From Chelydra serpentina (lineage: Eukaryota > Chordata > Testudines > Chelydridae), in NCBI GenBank assembly GCA_037349315.1, contig JBAIAC010000059.1:20492501-20556500 (forward strand): a stretch of DNA of 64,000 nucleotides, read 5' to 3'. Shown in pieces: positions 12,101 to 23,516 of this stretch; the first letter of the stretch is position 1, and every line of letters begins with the position of its first letter. Both the position numbers and the translations under genes were made by a program. A model generated the notes under the pieces. That model was not told the origin of the DNA and ran no database searches. It saw only the letters and a list, made by a program, of their open reading frames with translations.

Positions 12101-14559
12101 AGTCATGGCTACAAACAGATACTGATAGGCACATATATCCCCATGCTTTATAATGTAGTACAAAATCATCCTTATATTTAACTTCTGTAGTTGTTGTAGC
12201 ATGACCAGGCATTTGTTGGTATATCAAGCAAGTTATCTGAATTTTCTTCAAGTTGTCACCAGAACATTGCCACTAAAATGTACATCTAAACAAGAGTTAA
12301 TATTTAAAATTGCACTGTTAAATGTATTTGCAGGGGACAAAGACAGTGAGAAATATTTACTTTTTTTGGAGTGCTGTAACTTCCCATTGATTCAAAGTCT
12401 GAATCTGCATCAAGTCACAATTTAAGCACATTTGATAGGATCATTTTTTGACAAGTTTAAAATTAAACTGACTGGCCAAATCAAGAGAGGAGCTAGGCAT
12501 GCTATATGTCAGGATTATATCAGAAGATGCTTATATACACCACTTGATTGCATTATGCCATGCTCTAGAAAGGGCTGTCTTAGTTTTAAGGGCAGCAAGT
12601 TACTTTGACAGAGACAAAGCTCATCTTATCACTCCAAAATTTAAGCAACAAATGACAATCATGAGATTAAACTGTTCCTGGACTTGTTGCTTGTAATCAA
12701 TTCAGTAATCCTTAAAGCATCATTGCATCTATAAGTCTTAGATCTTTTATTCCAATATATGCATTTTTTTTCGACACAGAACTCAGTTCATTTAACCAGT
12801 AAATGTATTTTTCATATCAATTATTCATTTAGAAGGCTCCACTGTGAGCAGCTTTGGTAATCCTATGTTTATATCCTATGAAAGTCCAAAATTCAGTTCA
12901 GACCTAGCTTCTTATTCCCCAGAATGTCATGAGGGAGGGGGAGGGGGGGAAATAAAAAAAAATCTGTTCATGTTAATCATTTGTAAAGGATCATTATCAC
13001 TCAAACAATTAAGATTCAAATACATTAACTGTGTACTAGGAGCCCCTTCTCAAATGTAGGGAGACATTTTGTAGTTGAATGGCCTCTGCAAAACCACATT
13101 TGTACACTGACAGTGTACAATCATGCTGAAAATGGATCCTCTGGAAGTTAATTGTGTAGAAAGGCTCTATTTTTCATGTGACAGTTCCACATACATTGGT
13201 TTCCTGTAAGAAAATTGAGATCTTTGAATAGCCATAGTGGCCTCAACTCTGTTGCTAGGACGACAAGAGATTCAGCGTCTCCTGTGAAGAGTAGGATACA
13301 GAACAAGTTAACGGGAAATTTCCTCTTTTTATTATGTTTCAACAACCACCTAATTTATTTGCTTGCAACCTTTCCACCTGAATATAAAGTGTATGCAAAT
13401 ATACATTGAATCCCTAAGGTCACTTAATACAGTAGTATTAACAAAAATATCTACACTTAAATATTTAAGTCCAAGAAATTCAGAGTTAAGTTTGAAACCC
13501 AGCATGCCAGTGGGCTTTATGCACAGGATGACAAATGTGTCAGATATTTAGCCTTTGACTTAAGTAGAATTAACTGTATTTGGTGTACAGATTCCCCCTT
13601 CCCCCCAAGTACAGAACCAATTCCAGAAGTCAAAAGATTCAAACTAGAACAGAGGGCAGCAGCCATCCAGTTTCCCAATCATGTACAGGAAGTACTGGAA
13701 AGTTTAAGTAATGCCTGTGTCACTACTTGCAAAAACAGATCCTTGTCCTTTTAAAATATTACTTAGGCACTTTTGAAAATTTTACCCAAAAAGTAAATGA
13801 GCCTACTAACAAATTGATAACATTTAAAGCTCCTTAAACATGCAATAGTCAGAAAAGGGCTCATGAAACTAGGCACAATGGACATTCTCTTCAGCTTCCA
13901 CCTCTTTCCAACCTCCTTTTCCTTGACAAGGATCACAAGAATACTCAACCAAATTCCAACAACATTAATATTCACTGACATCCTATACCCTTCAATCAGG
14001 CTTAAATTTAGGATGAGACAGCTTAGCAGACTCCGACTACTGACAGAGGTTACAAGGTGGCACAAGTTCCATTGTCAACCACATGCTCATAACATCAGCT
14101 TTATCTCAGCTTCTTACCAGAAGAAATCACTGCCCTCGAAGACACTGTGTTTTTAAGAGATCAGTACCTGAATGAAAGAGAGTTGACTCAAACTGAATGT
14201 AAACAAGACAGAACTCGCAATACTTGAAAGGGAAAATGCATGCTGAAAAAATTACAAGACAATGCCACTTCCATCACAGCATTTGATCTATATTTGTTAA
14301 AACAGTACAAGTCCCTAAGATCCTACTGGACTCATCATTGATTATGGATATCCAGGCAGAAAGTGGTGAGAAAACCCTTATGTCTCCAGTTCCTGTGAAA
14401 TTATGTTCTTTCCTCTTGGATGAAATTCTGACCATACTGATTTGTGCTAGACACCTCTGGATTGGTGGAAATTCACCGTGTTTGTGGATGAGGGTGTAGG
14501 CAATATAAAAATCCATCTTACACAGACTTTACTGTCCTTAACAAGAAAGGCCCATGAAA

Positions 14560-14800
14560 AATATTACGACGGTGTTGTGCCCCAACCACACATTCCCAGT
14601 TCACTTCCAGCAGGAATTCAAAGCCCTGGTTTTAATCTTTAAGGGCCTCCATAGACAGGGCCTAGCTACAGAGTTTAATTCACAACCAGTTTCATCTGCA
14701 ACCAAACACAGCTGCATTCCTAAGGAACAATGCAGGCATTTCTCATATAGACGTTTACAATATCCAGAGAAAAATACTCAATCCAGCCTGCCTCTTCATC
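14560..14800 (+). repeat. L2-like LINE relic (reverse transcriptase C-terminal region)
   Basis: The translation contains FQQEFKALVLIFKGLH, resembling the conserved 'F+FKxLxLTFKALHGLxP' motif downstream of the RT domain in L2/Rex1/CR1-type LINEs. The rest is degraded. A second copy of this motif occurs on the minus strand at 33631-33867. Confidence 0.45.
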
Positions 14801-16129
14801 TCAGTCGAAGTGCCTTCCATAAAACAAGGCTTGAACCTGAATTTTGCGGTTTTCATAACATGTTACAAGGCCGCTTTTTTGCAGTCATATCCACAAAGAT
14901 GAGGATTACAAGAAAAGAAAAAGTATGCAAAGCTGGAAAACCCCAGAGAGGTGAAGAACAAAGTCCACTATGGACAAGTCTATGTAAACATTACTGTAAC
15001 TGACAGCACTAAGTAATAGACAAGGTGGGTAGGGTAATATCTTTTATTGGATCAACTTCTATTTCATTAGACAGTGGTAAGTGATATCTTAGAAATACTT
15101 AAAGTGATCATTACTGCTCTGCTTTAGTTGTCAAGGCATTCTTCATTTTAATTATGCACTTAATTCTGTATTACATTTTGCTTACTAGTAGCAAACAAAA
15201 TAATTCAGGATTCTATATTAAGAACTGAGGAAAACAATGTCCATCAGAGGCAGATAGTGGATATACTAGAGAAAATTGTGAGAGAAAGTCACTAGAGCCT
15301 TCATACAAGATCAGTGTTGCTGCTATGAATAAGATATAAACAATGAGCTCAATTATTTTCATTTTATAGCAGCATCTGAATAGTAAGAAAAAACTTGTCT
15401 GAAGAATGAGAGGGTGAATATTTTATTACAAAATTACATGTTGGCAACCTAGTTCATACAGCAAATGCAAGCAAGGCCTTTTTATTTCTCTTCAGCTGGG
15501 TCCTTCTAAGGCTGATGACATTCAGGATGTCTGCCTATTAGCATCCTACCAGAGTCTTGGCACACAGAGCCTAGACTTGATTCACAATATTACAAGACAC
15601 TTACACGTTTTAAGTTTCTCCAACTTATTACTATGTGATATATCCTCCAAATTCAAGTCCTTGTGCAAAACTAACAGGGCTAAATCAAGAGCCCAAATTC
15701 GTTTTTTTATGGAAAAATTGGTGTGACCATTAATTTTCTCTTGTATGTTTCATCTGTTCTGGGTTCCATTATCACCTGCCTGATTTTTCTTTTGGTCCAC
15801 TAATTCAGCCGAGATAATAGGAACATGCTACGTGTTTTCAGAGTGTGATCTATCATAACCAATCTTTACGAAGAACAGAATAGCAGCACTATTGGACAAC
15901 CACCTGAAAACAATCAATGGTTGCAGTGACTGCAGTATTAAGAATGACAGCAGTTATATTTGATGTTAAATGTCACTAAATCCCCAGAGTTTACATAGGA
16001 CTCTGAATTTCACCATGAAATCTTTAATGTAGTTTGGCCCACGCAGTGAAAAAATAAGAAAATCTGCTTATGGCTCAACTTATACCTCTCTCCTAGTTGC
16101 TCAACCTCCATTGCCACAGTATCTGAGCG

Positions 16130-16335
16130 CACCATCGTCAATCAGTTTATTAATTTTCATAATATCCTGTAAGGTAGGGAAGTGCCATTAACCCCATTTT
16201 ACAGATGTGAAATGGAAGTAGAGAGATTACTTGATTTGCCCCATGTCACACAGGAAGTCTATGGCAGAGATGGTAACTGAACCTGGATCTCCCAAGTCCC
16301 AGGCTAGTGCCCTAACCACTGGACCATCTTTCCTC
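16130..16335 (-). repeat. CORE-SINE / MIR-like SINE
   Basis: On the minus strand a tRNA-like head (TGGTTAGGGCACTAGCC as an A-box-like stretch, then GGTTCAGTTACC as a B box) is followed by a MIR-type core: TGTGTGACATGGGGCAAATC and ATCTGTAAAATGGGG. Similar sequence is found at 25825-26075 and 46845-47035. Confidence 0.75.
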
Positions 16336-16804
16336 TTCATTTGCAGGCTAGAGATCCTAAATGTCACCACCATACAATAGGTTGCTTGTTGCCTTGTTTA
16401 TGTAATAGATACATCCAAAATTACTCAAATACCATGTTGCTCCCATTTTCACCATTATCCACACTCCAACTGAGTCATTTCTTCCACCCCCAACCTCTGC
16501 CTCCATTACTACTGCTTGCATTTTGTCTTCATTGTGCAAAGAGTATGGGTTTTTCCTTTATGCTGTGTCCAGGCAGGAAAACTATATAATGCCAGTCAGT
16601 ATTTTAGACTCACCTTATCAATATGGAACACTAAGACAATCATTACAGCTGCAGAAATGAGCACCAGCTTTTTAGTTATCATGGAGTCCTAGAGTTCTAG
16701 TCATCTTCAACTGCAAACAAGGTTTAATTTCTTCCAGCCATGGAATTTTCGTTTTGTGCAGTTCTGACTGTGAAAAATCATACTGCCTCACATCTAGTTT
16801 GTGT

Positions 16805-16808
16805 ATAT

Positions 16809-16846
<38 letters not shown>
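16805..16846 (+). repeat. (CA)n / (TA) microsatellite
   Basis: Runs of CA dinucleotides interrupted by an ATAT segment. Confidence 0.95.
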
Positions 16847-18080
16847 GTAGCACAAGCCACAATCCCTACCTGTTTTGTATCCAAGCAAATTAGATACACT
16901 CAAAGAATGATAAACTGCTTCAATGATCCCATTAGTTCATTATGGAGGAAAATATTAAAGTGACACTGTTAGGTAATTTCTTATAAGAGTTTTACCTAAA
17001 TTAACTTAGTTTATTTAACACATTGAAAGTCTGAGTGACACTTGATCAACAATGACTAATTTTGTGTTCAGGAGTTCTCATGAACTTGCAGTGTTTGGTT
17101 GCAAACATTTTAAGTAGTTACCATTGTGCTTAATATTAATTCAATTCCCAAGGTCACACAAAGAACTCCAAGAATTCAGGCTTCTCTCTAACATGCACCC
17201 TCCTCCCCCACCTTTTCCCTTTATCAGACACAGCAGAGTATGTGAGTTTGCCTCTCTCTGACACACACAACCCCTCCCTCACCATCACCCTCAGCCACAC
17301 AGTTTTCTTTTCATTACTCTTTTCATTTCACCTTTGATCTTCTCAAAGATCAGGGACAAAAACTCTGTCTGCACATGTTACACTTGTCTAACATAGATTT
17401 TTTTAAAACCCATTTAGACTGGCACAAATGCCCTGTGCAGGCAAAATTAAACTGGACTACAACTGACACTGATTTACCTTAGTTCAGTAACATCCTGAAT
17501 TAAGCTAAACGGATATAACCCTATTGTAAAATAGATTTAAGTGTGTCCACGGTGGTTGGTGGATGGGGCGGGGTGGTGGTGTTGTACCTGTTTAAACCAA
17601 ATTAAAGACAGAGATCAGTTCTTCTACCACAACCTTTGCTCTGGAACAAGGCCAGAGTCTTCCTCCTTAACACACACTGCACTCCTTTGCCCTGGCTAAA
17701 ATGACAACTAAAGACTTGGAATAACCCCCACACCACATTTTCCGCCACACAGCCAAGAACTAGCGACCATGCAATGAGACGGTCACCCTCACCACACGTC
17801 AGGAAGAAAGACGCCCCAGGGCGCAGCAGCGCTTGGAGATCTCAAAACAAGCGTGCGTAGAGGAGGAGGAGCAGGACAGGCCAGACACCCACTTCAATAC
17901 AGACATCACCACCCCGCAGAAACCCCGAGTCCAAGCCCGCCCGGGCAGGCTGGTTTGTCCCCTGACTGGCCAGGCTCCCGAAGACACCCCATTTAAAGCC
18001 AGGTACACACAGTCCCCTTCCCCATACACACCCAGCCCCTCCCAGCATAACCCCCGCCCCTGCAATCTGCCTCCCCACGT

Positions 18081-18121
18081 CAGCACAGCACAGCACAGCA
18101 CAGCACAGCACAGCACAGCAC
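18081..18121 (+). repeat. (CAGCA)n minisatellite
   Basis: Eight tandem copies of the 5-mer CAGCA in the GC-rich start of AP2A2 intron 1. It makes spurious Cys-Cys-Ala-Val peptides on the minus strand. Confidence 0.95.
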
Positions 18122-18303
18122 GCCCCCCCCCCCTCTCCGCCCGAGAACAGCCCCGGCTCCCCCCCTCCCAAGCAGCCCCTCCCGGATTGGCCCCCGCGAC
18201 GCCCCGTCCGAGCACGGCCCCACTCCGAAGCGTCGTCCCCCCCCCCCGAGCGGACCCGCAGCAGCAGCCCCCCCGCCCCGGCGATGCGCGCGGCCGCACT
18301 CAC

Positions 18304-18370
18304 AGTTCCGGATGTCGGAGATGAAGACCGCCAGGCCCCGCATCCCGTCTCCCTTCGACACGGCCGGCAT
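18304..18370 (-). CDS. AP2A2: AP-2 complex subunit alpha-2, first coding exon
   Basis: The exon encodes the extreme N terminus, [20 protein letters not shown] plus Arg-Asn. It matches what I know of vertebrate AP-2 alpha-2, the large clathrin-adaptor subunit that binds PtdIns(4,5)P2 and dileucine cargo at the plasma membrane during endocytosis. The exon ends one base into the next codon (AACT) at a strong donor, GTGAGTG, beginning at 18303. The ATG (18370-18368) is the only in-frame start giving the conserved N terminus. Only 22 of roughly 940 codons are in this window. The gene is head to head with CHID1, as in human chromosome 11p15.5, which supports orthology. Its paralogue AP2A1 has a very similar N terminus, so the choice of AP2A2 rests partly on this synteny. 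Confidence 0.92.
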
Positions 18371-18465
18371 CTTGGCCCAGCAGCTCAGCCCGGGGCCGTC
18401 AGCAAAAACGGAACCGCTACAACCGCCCCCACCTCCGCACTCGGGCTCTTCAGCCTCCGCCGCTC

Positions 18466-18477
18466 TGCGCAGGCGCG
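18466..18477. promoter_or_regulatory. NRF1-type site
   Basis: TGCGCAGGCGCG, a close match to the palindromic NRF1 consensus, lies about 100 bp upstream of the AP2A2 start codon. Binding is inferred from the motif only. Confidence 0.5.
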
Positions 18478-18842
18478 CGCGCGCGGGGCCCGCCCGCTAG
18501 CCCAGCAGGCAAAACAAGGCGGGGGCGGCTGTGAGGTAGCGGCCCGCAGCGCCCCCTGCCGCGTGGAGAGGGGGAAGGCGAGTCCAGGAGCGCTATATGG
18601 TTAATAACTGGAGCTGTCAAAGCGATTAAAAACATTAATTGCGATTAATTGCACTGTTAAACAACAATAGATTACCATTTATTTTAAATATTTTTGGATG
18701 TTTACTACATTTTCAAATATATTAATTTCAATTACAACACAGAATACAAAGTGTACAGTTTGTATTTATTGTTGATTACAAATATTTGCACTTTAAAAAA
18801 AAAACAATAAAATGTATTTTTCAATTCACCTCGTACAAGTAA

Positions 18843-19047
18843 GATAGATATATGGAGATATGCCTATCTCATAGAACTGGAAGGACCTTGAAGGTCATCA
18901 AGTCCAGTCCCCTGCCTTCACTAGCAGGACCAAGTACTGTCCCCTGACAGATTTTTGCCCCAGATCCCTAAATGGCTCCCTCAAGGATTGAGCTCACAAG
19001 CCTCAGTTTAGCAGGCCAATGCTCAAACCACTGAGCTATCCCTCCCC
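18843..19047 (-). repeat. Cry-type tRNA-derived SINE
   Basis: Read on the minus strand, a tRNA-like head starts GGGGAGGGATAGCTCAGTGG. It includes an A box (TAGCTCAGTGGTTTGAGC) and a B-box-like GCTTGTGAGCTCAATCC, followed by a conserved body and an AT-rich GATA-like tail at 18843-18860. This structure matches the polymerase III SINE of cryptodiran turtles. It interrupts the hAT arm: hAT sequence resumes at TAGTGCAAGCTCTTTATC. Confidence 0.85.
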
Positions 19048-19187
19048 GCTGTAGTGCAAGCTCTTTATCATGAAAGTTGAATTTACAAGGGTAGAATTAT
19101 GTATAAAAAATAACTGCATTCAAAAATAAAACAATGTAAAACTTTAAGGCATACAAGTCTACTCAGTCCTACTTCACAGTCAGCCAA

Positions 19188-19813
19188 TCACTCAGACAAA
19201 CAAGGTTGGTTACAATTTGCGGGAGATAATGCTTCCCGCTTCTTGTTTACAATGTCACCTGAAAGTGAGAACAGGCGTTCACATGGCACTGTTGTAGCCG
19301 GCATTGCAAGATATTTACGTGCCAGATGTGCTAAAGATTCATATGTCCTTTCATGCTTCAACCACCATTCCAGAAGACATGCATCCATGCTGATGTAATG
19401 GGTTCTACTCAATAACAATCCAAAGCAGTGCAGACTGACACATGTTCATTTTCATCATCTGAGTCAGATGCCACTGGCAGAAGGTTGATTTTATTTTTTG
19501 ATGGTTTGGGTTCTGTAGTTTCTGCATTGGAGTGTTGCTCTTTTTAGACTTCTAAAAGCATGCTCCACACCTCATCGCACTCAGATTTTGGAAGGTACTT
19601 CAGATTCCTAAACCTTGGGTCGAGGGCCGAAGCTATCTTTAGAAATCTCACATTGGTCCCTTTTTTGCATTTTGTCAAATCTGCTGTGAAAGTGTTCTTA
19701 AAACGATCATGTGCTGGGTCACCATCCGAGACTCCTATAACATGAAATATATGCAGAATGCATGTAAAACAGAGCAGGAGACATGCAATTCTCCCCCCAA
19801 GGAGTGCAGTCAC
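19188..19813 (-). pseudogene. hAT transposase 3' portion, left arm
   Basis: Reading leftward from 19813, one segment ends in the catalytic-region relic with ASALDPRFRNLKYLPKS. After a short gap comes the C-terminal hATC dimerisation domain (WWLKHERTYESLAHL, then CERLFSLSGDIVNKK at about 19290-19240). Stops and frameshifts separate the parts, and the N-terminal BED finger and first catalytic Asp are missing. It is not functional. Confidence 0.85.
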
Positions 19814-19849
19814 AAATTTAATTGACGCATTATTTTTTTAACAAGCATC

Positions 19850-20100
19850 ATCAGTATGGAAGCATGTCCTCTGGAATGGTGGCCAAAGCATGGAAGGGGC
19901 ATATGAATGTTTAGCATATCTGGCATGTAAATCACTTGCAACGCCAGCTACAAAAGTGCCATGCAAATGCCTGTTCTCACTTTCAGGTGACATTGTAAAT
20001 AAGAAACAGGCAGCAGTATCTCCCGTCAATGTAAACAAACTTGTTTATCTTAGCAATTGGCTGAACAAGAAGTAGGACTGAGTGGACTTGTAGGCTCTAA
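19850..20100 (+). pseudogene. hAT transposase hATC domain, right arm (inverted copy)
   Basis: The plus strand encodes GAYECLAYLACKSLATPATK and then CKCLFSLSGDIVNKK, the same hATC domain as the left arm but in opposite orientation. The sequence then continues into the hAT 3' end (20100-20215, and 25244-25482 beyond the nested insertions). Confidence 0.85.
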
Positions 20101-20621
20101 AGTTTTTCACAGTTTTGTTTTTGAGTGCAGTTATGTAACCAAAACAAATCTGCATTTGTAAGTTACACTTTCATGATAAAGAGATTGCACTTCAGTACTT
20201 GTATGAGGTGAATTGAAAAGTTAGTCTCTAAGGCCTGGTCTACACTAGGACTTTATGTCGAATTTAGCAGCGTTAACTCGATTTAACCTTGCACCCGTCC
20301 ACATTAGGAAGCAATTTATTTAGACATAAATGGCTCTTTAATTCGATTTCTGTACTCCTCCCCGACGAGGGGAGTAGTGCCAAATTCTAAATAGCCATGT
20401 TGAATTTGAGGTACTGTGGACGGAATTCGATGCTAATAGCTCCGGGAGCTATCCCACAGTGCACCACTCTGTGGACGCTCAGGACAGCAATCCGTACTTG
20501 GATGCTCTGACCTACCACTCAGGAAAAGCCCCGGGAAAATTTGAATTCCTTTTCCTGTCTGGCCAGTATGAATCTCATTTCCTGTTTGGACATCGTGGCG
20601 AGCTCAGCAGCACTGGCAACG

Positions 20622-21198
20622 ATGCAGAGCTCTACACCAGAGGTTACCATGCAATCCCAGAATAGAAAGAGGGCTCCAGCATGGAGTGATCGGGAAGTTT
20701 TGGATCTGATCGCTGTGTGGGGAGATGAATCCGTCCTATCCGAGCTCCGATCCAAAAGACGGAATGCGAAAATTTATGAGAAAATATCCCAGGCTATGAC
20801 GGAGAGAGGATACAGCCGGGATGCAACGCAGTGCCGCGTGAAAATCAAGGAGCTGCGGCAGGGGTACCAGAAGACCAAGGAGTCCAACGGACGCTCCGGA
20901 TCGCGGCCACACACTTGCCGTTTTTACGAGGCACTGCATGCTATGCTCGGTGGTGCTGCCACCACTACGCCACCAGTGTCCGTGGACTCCGACGACGGGG
21001 TCTTATCTACGGCCACGTCGTCGGAGGTTTTCGCGGATGGTGGAGATGAGGAAGGAGAGGAGGAGGACGAGGCAGTCGACAGCGCTTTCAATGCTGATTT
21101 CCCCGACAGCCAGGATCTATTCATCACCCTGACTGAGATCCCCTACGAACCCTCCCAAGGCAGCATTCCTGACCAGGAATCAGGCGAAGGATCAGCAG
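20622..21198 (+). CDS. Harbinger Myb/SANT-like DNA-binding protein, exon 1
   Basis: Exon 1 of the transposon's second gene. After a short leader beginning MQSSTPEVTMQSQNRKRAP comes a trihelix Myb/SANT-like domain (about residues 14-105). It includes AWSDREVLDLIAVWGDES, NAKIYEKISQAM and the terminal TCRFYEALHAMLGG. An acidic stretch follows (GDEEGEEEDEAVDSAF), then FPDSQDLFITL. In this superfamily the Myb-like partner recruits the nuclease to the ends of the element and into the nucleus. An upstream in-frame ATG at 20541 exists, but by recalled relatives the start at 20622 is preferred. The exon ends at GGATCAGCAG/GTCAGT in phase 1. Without splicing the frame stops at 21233. Host genomes often carry similar proteins annotated as ZSCAN29-like. 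Confidence 0.85.
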
Positions 21199-21750
21199 GT
21201 CAGTGCTTTAAACATTTATTTGGAATACAATAGGCATGGTGTATAAGCACTGTGTTTGTATTGCTTAATTGGCCTTAGGCGCTTCAGCTTTGAGTCGCTT
21301 TCCAGTGCAACTACTCGAAAAGTCTGTCAATATGTATGGGGATAGAGGAGAAGTCCCCATCGGAGATCTCCGCGAAGCTCTCCTGGAGGTACAGTGAGAG
21401 CTTTTGTATCAGGTTCGCAGGGAGAGCGGCCTTATTGTCTCCTCCATGGTAGGATAATTTCCCACGCCATGCAAGCTGCAGGTACTCTGGTATCATTGCC
21501 TTGCATAGCATGGCTGCATACGGTCCCGGGGTTTGCTGGCATTGATGCAGCATGCACTCTTTCTCTGTCTCCGTAATCCTCATCAGAGTGATATCAGTCA
21601 TGGTGCCCTGGTTTGAATGAGTGGTTTCATTAGTATAGTGAATGCTTCATTTTCCCTTTAAAGAAAGACACCCGGCGGTTTCCATCCACGTGGGGGGGGA
21701 GGTAGTTGGGAACCTAACCATTCGAACTTGGCAGTGCGCGGGCAGGGAGA

Positions 21751-21965
21751 GTTCCTGGGAGCGGCCATGCGGAGGGGGGGAAAGGGTAGGCGAGCCGCTC
21801 AAACATAGCGGTTCGCGGGCACTTTCAGTTCCCGGGAGCGGCCACGCAGAGGGGGGGAAAGGGTAGGCGAGCCGTTCAAACAGAGCGGTTCACGGGCACT
21901 TTAAGTTCCTGGGAGCAACCATGCGGAGGGGGGGTAAAGGATTGGCGAGCCGCTGTAGATGACCG
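21751..21965 (+). repeat. 77-bp tandem repeat in the Myb gene intron
   Basis: Units beginning GTTCCTGGGAGCGGCCATGC, GTTCCCGGGAGCGGCCACGC and GTTCCTGGGAGCAACCATGC start at 21751, 21828 and 21905: 2.8 copies with a 77-bp period. They are CpG-rich and end in AGAGCGGTTCACGGGCACTT-like sequence. Confidence 0.9.
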
Positions 21966-22268
21966 GTTTTGGCAGCAGCAGGAACTGGCTGCCGCCAGGA
22001 ACTGTGCTGGAAACATGGGAGTAGAGCACTGCTGTGAAGTAATCTCTCAGCAGTACAAACTCATCAGCTTACCATGGTTTCCAGAGAGCAGATTTCCAGT
22101 GTTCTGCAAGGCTTCTGGGATCTGTACACCGGGACCCCAGACACTCAGGATAAAGACATAATATTTGACCTTGTAGTAAGTGAACGTGTGATAGGTACTG
22201 TGCTTGGTCCTATTCACAGGGAAAGAGTATCTTTCTGAGGAATTCACTCCCTTTCTCTCATCCCACAG

Positions 22269-22750
22269 CTGCGAGTGTCTCCCGCCCTACCCGTGGATCA
22301 CCCTCCCAGAGGCTTGCGCTGATCAGGCGGCGCAAAAAGAGAACCCGGGACGACATGTTCTCCGAATTGATGGTCTGTTCCCGAAAGGAGGCGGCACAGC
22401 GGAGAGAGGATGTCTCAAGGTCTGAGCGAGCAGTCAGCGAACGGGAGCAAAGGGCCGAAGCTCGCGAGGACAGGTGGCGGCAGGAAGACCAGCAGGCGAC
22501 TCAAACCTTGCTGGGACTAATGAGGGAGCAAACTGACACGCTCCGGCACCTGGTAGACGTTCTCCAGGACAGGAGACAGGAGGAAAGAGCACCTCTCTAT
22601 GTAATTTCCAACCGCCCTCCCCCGCCACAAAGTGCAATCCTCTACTCACCCAAAGTCACTAGAACGAGGGGAGGCAGGGGCCGTGGAAATAATCACTCCA
22701 CCCCTGCAGACTGCTCCAGTAGCAGAAGGCTCTCATTTCCAAAACTGTAG
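22269..22750 (+). CDS. Harbinger Myb/SANT-like protein, exon 2
   Basis: The acceptor TCTCTCATCCCACAG (ending 22268) restores the reading frame exactly: 577 + 482 bp gives 352 codons plus stop. Downstream of the join the protein has a basic run, RRRKKRTRDDMFSELM (likely nuclear localisation). It then has a long charged helix (KEAAQRREDVSRSERAVSER to about LVDVLQDRRQEER) predicted as coiled coil, and a Pro/Arg-rich tail ending RRLSFPKL. The whole frame is open, so the 1070-bp intron and its splice sites appear preserved. Confidence 0.82.
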
Positions 22751-22828
22751 ATGGGTCCTTTCGCTCCCTCCAACCGCACCCCACAACAGTTCCCTGCCCA
22801 GGTATCATCTAGAACATATGCTCCCCTT

Positions 22829-22834
22829 AATAAA
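22829..22834 (+). terminator. Poly(A) signal of the Harbinger Myb gene
   Basis: AATAAA 78 bp after the stop codon at 22750, followed by a GT-rich stretch near 22855-22900 that could serve as the downstream element. Confidence 0.6.
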
Positions 22835-23391
22835 AATGATTGTTTTGCACAGTGCTGTTCCCCCGACTTTGTTTCACAGGACGGTTTGGTTTTGGGGGAG
22901 TGGGTAAGGGGGTTTGTTATTAGCGACGTCAGGCGCCTGAACCAGGGTTCGGACAGGGGGAAAGGATCAACAGAAAGTCACTCTCACATTGCATGCACTG
23001 GGCACACTTGTCATTCTGGGAAGGGGTTGTCTTGTTTTCTTAGGGGGGGTGCCCTGTGACTTTCTGCTGGGGGAGGGTGGCAGCAGATCTTTTGCGGCCG
23101 GGGATAGCCTGCATGACAGATCCATGCAGCAGGGGATCTGTGGCTGCAATCCATGTCCAAGAAGTCAGAAAGGCCCCACCACACAGAGTTGCGAATAGGA
23201 GGGGTTGATGGCTCCCTTGAAACAAACAGTCCAGCACTTTGGACTGCTCTGGGAGCAGGAGCATGTCATTCCCCGAGCTTGGAAGCGTGCTTTCCAACAC
23301 TCCACCCGCTCCCCAACCGCGGTATGCGTCCCAGGTTAAACCCTTAACCGAGAAACCAGTAATAGAGACGGTTTAAATAAACAATGTTTCC

Positions 23392-23397
23392 TTTATT
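23392..23397 (-). terminator. Poly(A) signal of the Harbinger nuclease gene
   Basis: TTTATT on the plus strand is AATAAA on the minus strand, about 120 bp beyond the nuclease stop codon. The two transposon genes therefore have separate, convergent 3' ends. Confidence 0.6.
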
Positions 23398-23516
23398 ATA
23401 CTTTTAAAGCGTTGAATGAAGGGGGGTAAGGAGGTTGGTAATTGGAGAGGATAGGCAACAGAAACTGGGTAAAGAAACGGGGGCAGGTTCAGCTTCTGTT
23501 TAAACAAGCGTAACAG

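Larger units (their letters stand above)
1..18303 (-). other. AP2A2: AP2A2 intron 1 (part)
   Basis: The stretch downstream, in AP2A2 orientation, of the exon 1 splice donor. I looked on the minus strand for the next AP2A2 exon, which should begin with codons for a Lys/Glu-rich helix, and did not find it. The gene's second exon therefore probably lies left of the window. The interval holds transposons, simple repeats and unremarkable AT-rich sequence. In particular, 693-2000, 3936-4880, 6303-9790, 12110-14550 and 15060-16120 show nothing I can assign except where listed separately. Confidence 0.65.
17930..18600 (-). promoter_or_regulatory. AP2A2: AP2A2 CpG-island promoter and 5' end
   Basis: A GC- and CpG-rich stretch surrounds the AP2A2 first exon. 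There is no TATA box. The segment upstream of the start codon carries an NRF1-type site (TGCGCAGGCGCG, 18466-18477) and a GC box (GGGGGCGGC near 18520). This is typical of a broadly expressed housekeeping promoter. Transcription should start between about 18400 and 18500 on the minus strand, but the exact site is not visible. Island sequence stops abruptly at 18608, where the foldback hAT begins. Confidence 0.75.

Noticed and set aside
14554..15003. 149-codon plus-strand frame as a gene
   Set aside because: The only recognisable part is an L2-like LINE motif near its start; the rest has no protein-like features.
1..18303. Second AP2A2 exon
   Set aside because: I searched the minus strand for the conserved basic/acidic helix that follows residue 22 and found no match with splice sites.
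17799..18604. Several open frames of 60-166 codons on both strands around the AP2A2 first exon
   Set aside because: They run through CpG-island sequence and the CAGCA repeat, overlap one another in different frames, and give low-complexity Gly/Arg/Pro/Cys peptides. Only the 22-codon AP2A2 exon is supported.
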